From contig SSNU01000179.1 in the NCBI GenBank assembly GCA_012064415.1, positions 27,062-91,061 of the forward strand: a DNA stretch of 64,000 nt, read 5' to 3'. Positions 48,101 through 58,900 of the stretch are shown piece after piece. The notes beneath the pieces are model-generated. The model did not search any database. It was given only the letters and a program-made list of their open reading frames with translations, and was not told the origin of the DNA. Within the stretch, counting starts at the first letter, position 1. Each line of letters opens with the position of its first letter. This stretch comes from Gyrodactylus bullatarudis (taxonomy: Eukaryota > Platyhelminthes > Monogenea > Gyrodactylidea > Gyrodactylidae). The position numbers and the translations under genes are program-made.

Positions 48101-49392
48101 TGGATTAGCAACCTTGGATATTGTCTATACAATCCAAGAAGATTCAGGAACTTATTGGTGTCAGGGGAAGAATAACTTAGGTCAAATAGTCTCAGAGCAG
48201 ATCAAGATAACGTAAATTTCAAACAACCTAACCAATTTCCTTAATCGATTATTTTTTAAATCTAAATTCTAACTTCAGATGTAAGGGGGACTCTGAAGTA
48301 ATTACTCAGAGTAATCTTTTACAAGGCTCTGATGGTTATAAGCTTATCCAAGCTATAGAAGAGGGTCCGTGTGCAGAATTGTAAGTGCAGAACAAGAGAC
48401 AGAGAGTATTTGCACTAAACCTTCATGTTCTCATCTCTTGACAATGTTTGTAGGCTAGAGAGAGAGATTGCGAGAGAATTTGCATCCTGCTAAATGTCGT
48501 TAGAGAAAAATATTAAAATTTCGTTAGATAATAATGAAACTCATTGAAAACAATAAGCCAAAAAATTTCAATCAATGTGTTGTTTTTCATTTGTGATTCG
48601 CATGAGGAATGTTGCATGGATTGTTCTCTCATTTCAAAACCTAATAATAGCTGGCCTTTATTTATTTTAAGAAGAGATAACTCAACTGGTACATTTCACA
48701 ATTGATTTAAATATTTTCTTCAACCGTTTTTAGCAAGGATTTTGAAGCTGAACAAGAGCCAGAATCGAAGCCTCATTTCGATCTAGCTCCAACAACTCTT
48801 TTGGTATCTCAGGGTACAAGTGCCAAATTTCTGGTTAGAATCACTGGCAATCCAACTCCTGATGTTGAATGGACACTAGATGATGAACCAATCAAGACTG
48901 TAAATTGGAAAAATATATTTCTATTCTTAATTCATTTTTGAAAAATATCCTCTTTTTCGATAGGACTCCAATGTTAAAATCTACAAGGATGGTCCGATTA
49001 ATTATTTGGAAATAAACCGATGTGACTATGACCATGGTAGCCATAAATTGAGAATTGTGGCCACTAACAAGATCGGATCAGCTGAAGCAGAAACAATCCT
49101 CAGTGTTTCCCTGAATGAAGATTTTAGACCTGACCTGAAGCATGTTAAAATGGCGAATCCTTTTAGGAAAATCGGACTGAAAAAGGTTGAAGTTGACCAG
49201 GAACTTAACAAGGCTTTCCATCGAGCCAAACCAACAGCAGAATCATTGATGAAAATGGAGAGGGGATCTGAGATTAAGACAAAAACTTTCAAATCACCTG
49301 AAGTCCTTGAGGCAGAGAATATTCTCGATAAAGTAGCCATTAACTTGAGGAAATCTGAGGCCAAGAGGCATCTTGTCAATCCCGAACAATGA
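45177..49392 (+). CDS. kettin/titin-like muscle protein with five Ig domains
   Basis: Nine exons, 45177-45363, 45391-45529, 46129-46527, 46582-46677, 47139-47314, 47653-48211, 48279-48380, 48734-48899 and 48964-49392, close in frame at 750 residues. Five I-set Ig domains show the Trp (WFKD, WYKDG, WFKN, WFKDD, VEWTLDDEP) and, in the first four, the DSG-x-Y-x-C core. Domains 2-4 are followed by short linkers of one type (CIPEEKV...IQQLKALDD, CRHESNIISTSQLK...LQAIEELE, CKGDSEVITQSNLL...LIQAIEE). They recall the about 35-residue linkers of arthropod and nematode kettin/Sallimus, which bind actin near the Z-disc. The protein is far shorter than kettin. The first intron is 27 nt and in frame. The 47139 acceptor was chosen by phase and is the least sure join. 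Confidence 0.82.
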
Positions 49393-50679
49393 ACAACACT
49401 CATACTCATTTTTACTCAAAATTTAACTGTCCTGGAGAAAATGAAAAATTTAACAAAAAATAACCTTTTCATAGAAACAATTCCTCTTGGTGTTACAAAG
49501 AAGCAGAATAAAAATTAATTTATGTATTATATTATAAAAGTTAAGAAAAGTTTACTTAATCATTGATGTTATCACAGACTATATAAAGAACAAAAAATTA
49601 TGAAAACACAAATGTCACTGTTATCCATTTGTATGTATGTAACTTGACCAAAAGTGTTCACTCATATTATGCATTTGTATGTTATCACAGGAGAAGTGTC
49701 CATTACAACATTAAAAAGGGAACAACATGTTACTCCTACGTCATTAGATGAAGCATTGTCCATTGCGAGGTGTAATTTTTCTCAATTGCATTATTTTTTC
49801 TTTCTTCTATTATAATATATTTATTTATACAAGTTAAAATGAAATTTTCAAATTTTTTTTTTCAAATGAGTTAGAATTCCAAGAATCTGAAATTTTAAAT
49901 AAGGATAAAATGCTTTCTGCTTCAAAATTTATGCTACTGTATCTTATACAAGATTTCACGTGATAATGGTAAGTTGGTTTTTAAGATGAATCCAAAGTTA
50001 TTCTTAGATAAGAAAATCAAATCTGCGAAATGAGATTGAATGAATTATTTGGTTGTTGTGTGGAAGTTGATGAATACTTTTTATTTTATTTTTGAGTGAT
50101 TGATTGTCGAACTACTGTAGTTTTTCATCGGGTTGTAAGCCCATAACACTGTTATGGCAAGTAAAATAATTACTAAAGCCTCAAAAATTTATAACTAAAA
50201 TTTATTTTTAAAATATTTTGAATAATAATATGTTTCGTTTTCAAGGTGTATTATTTTAATACTTTACCGCGAATTTACCAAAAAATTACAAGCTACTTAC
50301 AAGTAAACCGAATAAAATATGAAAAATCAGCATCGAGAAATACCATATATTATGTTATCTTCAAAATGATACATTATAGGAATTTATAACTTTCTATCCT
50401 CATGGCTTTAAAAATGATAATAAAATGTTTAGTTATAATCCCTAATTCTTATTGGTCTTTGAAATCTTGACCAATCAGATTATGCTAAATTTATCGATAC
50501 AATCGAAAATTGAGGGTGGTGAATCATTTTTCGATTACCTTACCACGTTTCAAAAAGCTGAAAAGTTCAAAAAGCAATACCCTTATGAATTCACTGTAAT
50601 ATGGGATCGCATGTATCACCTCGTAAAAATTTCATAACCGATACATTTAACATGATGAAGATTTTTAATGAAAAATTTC

Positions 50680-50711
50680 AATAAAACGATAATAATTATT
50701 ATCGTTTTATT
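50680..50711. repeat. perfect 32-bp palindrome
   Basis: AATAAAACGATAATAA followed by its exact reverse complement with no spacer. It carries an AATAAA signal on each strand. It could act as a two-way polyadenylation site or form a hairpin, but no flanking gene ends nearby. Confidence 0.6.
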
Positions 50712-51780
50712 TTGCAATTTTTAAGCTACTATTTATGTGGCTCTGGTGATCAAATAGAGAATATAATGCTTCTTATTATGAATATAAATCATAGGCATCT
50801 AATTTTAGTAAATATATGAAATTTTTTTCAGCATCAAACCATATTCTTTTACTGTAAGAGAGAAGCAAATTTTTTATTGATTTCATGGGTGCCGATCTCA
50901 TGCAAGGCCAAAAACTAGCACGAGCATACCAGAAAAAAGAAAAACTCTGATGAAGAAAGTATATATCTAAATCAGAATATTGATTTTTTCTAAATTATCT
51001 CTTCAAAGTATTTTACAAATAATTATCCCAGATTATTCTCAGCTCTTTATTACTAGGGATTTTTTTCATTTAACAGTAATATCTAGATTCATTTTACAAT
51101 TCATAACTCAACGAACAATAAGAGGTGGAAAAAAATCATATCTACTCTGAGGCTCACACTTGAATCCTGATACATTTTATTAAATAAATACAAACTCAAA
51201 CTGTCAATATTTTTTTCGAAATTAAACTTTTAAATCAACCCTTTCAGTATACTTTTTTATTTAAAAAGTCAAAAATGATGAGGACTATTTATGGGGTAAA
51301 TTATAACGCAAACTTTAACATATAATGAGACAAATTATTTCTTAAAAATTCAAGAAAAATATGGACATTTTATTTAAATTCGAATTTGTGCTAAATTACC
51401 TATTTTTCTGAACATTGAGTTGGAAAATTTTATTGATTTCAAATTGAGAGAGCGATCAAAGTTTATTCAATTAGATTGAAATTGGAAAATCTTAGGATTT
51501 GAAATTGATATTATTTTTATGTATGTTATTTTTATTAAAACTTTATTTTCATCCATATCTGTTAAAATTAATTAAAATAAGTCAAAATTAAACAAGGAAT
51601 CTGAATGTAAACATTAATTTTTTATAAATTCAAATTTATGAATTAACCTCTTTCATGAAGCTCTTGAAATTGGCAATAATGATACTTTTAATGGAAATGT
51701 TGGTGAAGTGAACATTGAGCAGTGTTGGATTCAGCTTTTTGGCAAAAGAAGGAAGTTAAATTAAATCTGATGAAAAATTA

Positions 51781-52045
51781 TACCCCTATTCTTCTCTGAT
51801 TATCAATACTTTATTATCATAGGTCAGCCTCTTGTATTATTCTTTTCTCTCATCTGATTGGACAAAATCGATAGGTATGAGATCATGAAAGTATATAAAT
51901 AGTATTTTGTTTTTGATTAACTTGTCGTACCACTGAAGAAGGCGTGTGAAGACAATCACCGTCGAAACGTTTGGATGACCATGGCTGAGAATGCTAATAT
52001 TGACCTAAGTTTTAATAAATTTTATTATAAAACTGAAAATTTATT
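51781..52045 (+). repeat. dispersed repeat family B with TATA-like box
   Basis: About 265 bp, shared with 14.88-15.14 kb (inverted) and, at its 3' part, with 23.96-24.04 kb. It contains TATATAAATAG at about 51893, then ACTGAAGAAGGCGTG and CCGTCGAAACGTTTGG. The latter phrase resembles conserved 3' motifs I associate with Penelope-like and related retroelements, but no reverse transcriptase is present. Confidence 0.6.
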
Positions 52046-53041
52046 GACCACTTTTCGAATAAACTATCAATTTATCAAGCTTCAATATTATTATTGAGAA
52101 GTTGTAACAGTTCAAAAATGACTCATTGTTGAAAAAATATAAAAATTTCCTATAAAATATAAAAGAACGTCTTTTTAAAAAACCACTCACAGACACAGAG
52201 ATTGAAAAGAAATTTTTATCAAGAAACCAAACTCGTAGAATTCAAAATATAATCACCAACAATTCTTCGAAGTCATATCTTGAAATTGAAAAGTTAGCCA
52301 TTTTCAAGGTCTAAAATTGGTCATTTTTTGGAACAATGACTCCTAAACTAAAGGTTGATTTCTTTTTAAAAAATTGCATATTCGTTATCAGAGTATTCTG
52401 AAAATAATAACTAAGTCGGTTGCAAGTCTCTTTCCAAAAGGACTTTAGACGATTATAAAGATGAATGCAATAGATTTAATCGGTCTGTCTACAAAATAAA
52501 TTCGCTAAGTAAGAAAATATACCATTACTATTATACCTTCTCCATAGGATGATCAGGATTTCTTCTACTTTTTATGAACTGATCACGAGCAAATTCTACA
52601 AGCAAAAATATTACCAAATTTTAATATTTGGTGGGGAGCGGATGAAAATTTATTTCATTCAATAATTTTTTCACCTTACACTTTCAATAGATACATAAGT
52701 AATGTGTAGATTTGTTTATTGAGGGAAACATAGTTTTATTTAGTTTATCCCACTGGAAAATATGATAGTTAGCATTTGAAAAGATGCTTAATTTTCCATG
52801 GAGTTTGAATCTGGTAAAGTGCACAAAAGAGTTTCTCTTTAGGCAAAATAAATGCAAGTTATTATAATATAGAATTATTATTTCTACATTACATTGAAGG
52901 AGACTAAAAATTTCCAGATCAAATTGTATTAAAGTTATTATAACAAAGAAAAGATTATCTTTTGCACATATGAAAATATGACAGACAATATTAAACAGAT
53001 AAACGAGTAATATGTAAAGTTTATAAAAATAACATTTTCAA

Positions 53042-55842
53042 TTAATAATATTCTTCGTCAATAGTTTCACCGAGATTATTTTGATTTTTAATTTGATCTT
53101 GATTCATGTAGATTTCGTAAACTTGAGTTGATGAAGTTGCCATTTCACATTTTTTATCATCCCTTATGCGGACAAAGCGGGGAAATCTGAGGGAAATTCC
53201 CTTTACAGGATCAGCCATGCCAGCTGCTGCCATATAGTTTGGTGAGATGCTAAAGTCTGCAGCCTTTATTTCCCAAACCTTGGATGTTTCGAACCAAACA
53301 TCTGGGTTAACATGGCTTGTGATTTGGTAGTAAGATCTTGGCTTTGGAATGACTGTCTCCTTCAATTCTTCGGTGAATTTCTTTAAATCCTCGTCCGATA
53401 AACCAGTACCCAGCTAAAATTAATAAAAACTTTTAAGATAATCGAATAATTAACGTTTGAAAAATTTATCAGGTACCCATAGATCATTTCAAAGTTGGTT
53501 TCGTATTCCAAAGAAAATATATTACTAACCTTACAAATAGATTGATATTGTTCAGTTTCTGGCTCATAGCAGGCCAATAGAAAAGCACCATAGACACCTG
53601 TTCTCTTTCCAGCACCATAAAACGCCCCAATTGGAACAAGGTCTAGAGTATCCCCAACTCCGTCCAAATAATCTTTCTTGAGCTGAAAATAGAGTTTAGT
53701 TAATTTATACTGGATTATGATTCTTATCAAGTTTGCTAACCTTGAGCCAATTTCTCGATCGTTTAGCAATTTCATAAGTTGATTTATCATCCAAAGTTTT
53801 GACCATTAGACCTTCACAATTACCTTTGACAGATTCTTCGAGAAACTCTCCTATCTGTTCAGTATCGGAAGAGTCAAGGTATTTGGCAAAGGTGAATTTT
53901 CCCTGAACTTCAGGAAAAACTGTATGTAAAAGATCACGACGTTTTCTCATTGGTACTTGAACCAATGAAACACCGTTAATGAAGAGCAAATCAAATGCGT
54001 AAATACAAACTTGTACTTTAATATCATTCTCTTTGACATCTTTCCTCTTACGAGTTGATAAAACTTGGAAGGGAAGGATTTGACTTTTCTCCATGTCCCA
54101 GGCGACAGCTTCAGAATCTAATATGAATGACTTTACCGGTTTATTAATCATTTCAGCTTTATCCTCATCGCTGATTCCTATCTCTGAAAGTATCTCAATA
54201 CATTTATCATTTAGGTTAGTCTTGGGAAGAACATGATCATTGATGGCTGAAATAACATCGGGATATTTTTGAGTGTTGTTCTCTTGATTTCTTGAATATA
54301 TACGAACACAACCATCTGATAGAAGGTGAATTTGAGCTCTTTCGCCATCATACTTGAATTCACATGTGAATTGACTTTCATCAAATCTCTTGAGAACGTC
54401 AGCTACTCCATTGGTGGGATGAGCCAACATTGGTCGCATGGGAATTCCAGGTTCAACAGAACATTTTGTTAAAATTTTGTCAACATCGTCTTCTAAGATG
54501 GCATTTACAACCCGCTCAAAATTGGATCTTTGACAAAAGGCAGTCTTAATAAGAAGAGTTATTTGATCAATGCGTTCTTTAGCTTCAACAGGATCAGATT
54601 TATTCTTGAGGAGACTATTCGGAATTTCAAGAGCTGATTTGTATTCCTTACACAAGTTGAACGGTGTATGATAGATGGAATAGCCAAGTGCTGAGATAAC
54701 TGACTGCTCAGCTAAGCCGATCCTCAATTTACCCTGGAGAGCTCGAACAAGAAATTTTGCTTCATGTCCTTGACATGCTACAAGTGTACGAGAAATCATA
54801 TCGACTTTTTTGTTTTGCGACTTAAATAAAATACAAAATAAAAAAAAATTTAATTTAATCTTAATTAAATTGACTCACAGAATTGCCGGATAAATTTGCA
54901 ATTTCTCTAAAACGCTGGAAGATGACATCAATGGTTAGAGGTTTTGGTTTGCTCATTGTACTCTGCTTTGATCGAGCTTTCTTGAATTAAACATTAATGT
55001 TTGATATAAATAAGTAAAAATTGTTATAGTACTTACAAGAGCAAGATTTCCAAGATCTCCGACAGTTTGAAGCTCAGTTTTTAACTTTTGCATAGTTGAA
55101 CCGCTCGTTTGAGCTATGGCTTTGAGTATAAGACTTTCCCCAATGCCCATTTCAATACCTTCATATGCAGGATAAATTTGATTAAGGGACAGGTTGACAC
55201 AAATTGAAAACTCCTTGGGTGACAGAATTCCAACAGATCTGAAAAAATTACCAAGACATTCGATAGTTTTGATACGTCCAGAGATGGACTCTATTTTCTC
55301 AAGAGTCATTGTAAAAGCCAAATAGGGAACTTTTTCGCCAAACTTCCAACTAGCATCTTTTATTGGATGGTAATCTGCTTTGCTGGGATCATAATCTGCA
55401 CCATTGACGACAGCGTAGTCTTTTTGTGGTGAATTTGAAGACTCAACTTTTAAATTGGATTGGTAACTTTCGGATTGCTCAGTTTTAATAATCTTTTCTG
55501 TTTTTGAAGGTGATTTATTTTCTTCTTCCACTTTTTCTTGCTTGGTAGGACATTTAAATTCATTTGATTCATTGAGTTTTGTTTTAGAACTAGAAGGACT
55601 TTTATCCTCGGATTTAACATTAAGATTATTAACTGGACTTTCATTTTTGAACTGCTTAGATTTTTCAGGAGAGATATTCTCATCGTCTTCCTCAGCTAAG
55701 AAGACACGCTTTCTTTTGACATTTTTAACTGGCGAATCTTGTTTAATGGTCTTTTGATCAGAGTCATTCTTCTTTTCATTCGGCTTTTTAAAGAATGATC
55801 TAAAATAAATAAATTAACAAACGTTAAAGTCTTTTGTGACAT
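53042..55842 (-). CDS. LIG1: replicative DNA ligase I (ATP-dependent)
   Basis: Six exons, 55823-55842, 55037-55799, 54879-54980, 53741-54820, 53530-53682 and 53042-53413, close in frame at 829 residues (human 919). It seals Okazaki fragments in the nucleus. The N-terminus is a PCNA-binding PIP box, QKTLTSFF, completed across a 23-nt intron, then a charged disordered region. Next is the DNA-binding domain ([26 protein letters not shown]). The adenylation site [11 protein letters not shown] has the catalytic Lys at about residue 451. Later motifs include [20 protein letters not shown] and [18 protein letters not shown]. The OB domain ends in [13 protein letters not shown]. All expected ligase motifs are intact. 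Confidence 0.96.
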
Positions 55843-55973
55843 AATTAACTTAAGATTTGGTCCTATAAAGCTTTTGTTAAAAATCAAGTTGTGAAATCTG
55901 AACATGAACAAAACAAAACTTAAAGTTTTAATACATTTCGTTTTAGTAGCGTTAATTTTGAATATTTTCAAAG
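55843..55973. promoter_or_regulatory. bidirectional promoter LIG1 / ZSWIM8
   Basis: 131 bp between divergent ATGs, so both 5' UTRs and core promoters share this interval. AT-rich and without an obvious TATA box. Confidence 0.5.
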
Positions 55974-58900
55974 ATGAGTCGGACATCTACACCTGAAATT
56001 GATGATCTCGACCTATCCAATTGCGGACACTATTCTTCATGCAGTGATCTCGAGTTAGATCTTGGTGTTTCAAGCTATGCTACTGCTGCTAGGAAAAAAT
56101 GGAAAGAGAAAGAAGAAAAAATTTCTAAAAATTGTAACTCTCTCCTCGACATTTCTGCTAAATTTATTGGAAAAAACATTCCTTTTGAAATGGTAGAAAA
56201 ATCATCTCTACTTGTACCGGAAGAGCTTCAAGAGTTGATTGCTTTCTATAGTTTCCCGACAGACGAACAGTGTATTTGGCTTTATTCAGTTTTAAGCTGT
56301 GGGGGTGCCCATGAATTCATTCGTGGAGAAGAACTCTGGGCTGGCTCATCAGTATTTGATTGTATTCAAATAGGATTTAATCTTAGTGCTACCGTCGTTT
56401 CTAAAAGAGAGTCAGTTAAAAGATTTGCTAACAATTGCGATTATGTGGTCCATCAAGTTTCTTTATTTTATGATCGTGGAATTATTACGAAATGTTATTG
56501 CACTTGTACTACAGATCTAGAAGAAGATGATCCGGGAGGGCCAATGAAAAATTCAGAAGTAGACAAAAAACCAACTTCTTCGACTGTATTTTTGGATAAC
56601 AATATGTTTAATTGTTCTCAGAGAACAACTTCGAGTTTACTTTACCACATGAGAAATAATCAAATTCTCAAAAATGAACAAGGTATAATTCAAAGATGTT
56701 TCTCTAACCATAAAAAGAATCGTCTTCCAAAAAGAAACATTTGGACTGTCAAAGCTCTTAATAATAGTTCAAACTTTGGTGCTCCGCTAATGGAACCCTT
56801 TGTTGATCCTATGATGTGTAATGGTATTTGGTGTTCACACATAGTAGCTGTGTGCCTCAAAAGAATAAGAGAACCAGAAACGATTGCAAGAAGGCCTCCT
56901 ATTTCTGAATCACTGGGGAAAATGTCCAGAGAACAATTACAAAAATTAGTTCAAAATCTTATCACAGAATTAGCTCCAAAACGAATTCTTCCCAAGGCTC
57001 AACGAATTATCGATCAGTTACTGGATAAAAATGATAACTCCCTTAAAAATTGTCCCGGAGCGCCCGGTAAGTAGAAATAATATTTTTAAAATTAAAATAC
57101 TAAAATATTTTAAATTCTAGATCCTTCTTCTGGTGGAGGCATAGATCAACCTGCCACTTGGTCTTTGGATACCCTGATACTAAAAGACAAAATTCTTTTG
57201 ACTCTTCAGAGATTTTCTACCGTTAAATCTAAAGTTCTCACCGATGTTGATGCCCTAACAGATTATATGCATCGTAAGTTTTTATGTTATCGAAAAATTT
57301 ATCAGACGAATATTATTTTTAGAATAAACTTTATATTTTTGCTGAATTTCATCGAAAAAATCATTATTATATATATGTGGTAACCAAGTTTTAAAAATTT
57401 ACAGCGGAAGCTGAAGAATTAAAAAGCATTTTGGAAAGCTTTTGTAATCGTTCCAACAAAGGAATTTGGGATCTTTTGATAATCATTGAGAAAATGTTAA
57501 AGAAGGGAGATTGCAATGCCATTCCTTTATTGGAAATTTTGACAAGAAGAATTCTCTCTGTTCAAGAAGTAAGATAAGCTTTATCTTGAAAATATTTTAC
57601 CATCATCATACTTTAATCAATCTATTTAGATAATGAAAGGATGGTACATGGTTGAGGTGTATGCTGAAAATGTTATCAGATTATCAAATAGATCCAAGCA
57701 GAGCATGTTATACTCTTCTGCATGGTTGTGTGAAGCAGTTGTGGAATTATGGAAGATGGTTTTGTATCATGTTAAGCACCATGATTTGTATGGAGATGGC
57801 GAACTTTCTATGAATGAAGAAAAGAAGTCAGTTATCCCAATAGTTTATTGTATTAATCAAGTTGATTTTTATTGAATTTTAGGACTCTTGTTAATTTTCA
57901 AATCAACTGGAGCCTCATAAAGGAAGATTCTCCCCTTTTTATTTTGAACAAAAATGATGATGCAGATAACCAAAAGGAGGAAATTTGCAAGAGCATCACC
58001 TGTCAGATTGTCAATCGTCTGAGATTATTCCACAGTGCCTGCCTTGAACAAGTCAATGTGAGCCTGACTAAAATGGTATCCTCAAATGGAATAAGAAATG
58101 ACGACCCCTCATCGGGAAACTTTTCCCGATCAACCCTCGGCAGATCCTCACATCATTCACGCAATTCCACTTCACGTCAAAATAGAAACCAATCAAATAT
58201 GACATCAAACTCTAAGCTAGTGAATCAAAATAAGAGAGCTTCTCCTTCCTCCTATAATGATTTACTTTCTGAGAATGTCTTCTCACGCTTTGAAGGCTTC
58301 AAAAATCCCTTTGAGATTATATCCCTTATGAAGATAGTTGAGAATAAGCAAATTCCTCAAATATTTTCAACAAAGTCTCAGTGGAAAAAATACTTGCCTT
58401 CATTCGATGGATCTCGAGTGAAAGAATTGTCCGAGAATTTTCTTGAACTCGAAAAGATTCTTGATAACTTGTTGAAGGATTCCTTGGAAGAGAATAATTT
58501 GAACAAATCTAGTTTTCCCTGCTCAATTTGCACGAACTATTTGGATAACAACGCTGACAAAAGCAATACATTTGATAAAAAGGAATCCGAAATAGCCCAG
58601 TACATACAGAGTATTTCCACATTTTTCAATGCCATTGATGTGAGTCAATTTGAATTACTAAACTAAAAGAGAAATTTTTTTTCTTGAAAATCAATAAAAA
58701 ATTACAAATTTTTCTATACAAATGTTCACATGCTCATTAAGATTATTATAAACGTTTAGCATATCTACACCAAGTATGAATCTTTTCTTGCTCTGGACAA
58801 AGAAGAACATGCGATTGAATGGGCTCGCCTATTGGCTTTGTTCATGCTGAACAAGTCAAAGGAACTATTTGAGCTAGTCAGACAAGTTGGAGCTTACAGT

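Larger units (their letters stand above)
49393..53041. other. intergenic between Ig gene and DNA ligase I
   Basis: AT-rich. It contains a repeat family B copy (51.78-52.04 kb), a 32-bp palindrome (50680) and a 62-codon open frame (50452-50637) without similarity or splice support. I see no gene. Confidence 0.5.

Noticed and set aside
50452..50637. 62-codon open frame as a gene
   Set aside because: It has no ATG at its start (TTG), no splice sites, no recognisable similarity and no adjacent exons.
51936..51985. CTGAAGAAG...GTCGAAACG in repeat family B as a further hammerhead
   Set aside because: An extra A separates the core from stem II, stem II needs a bulge, and no acceptable stem III or cleavage triplet follows GAAA.
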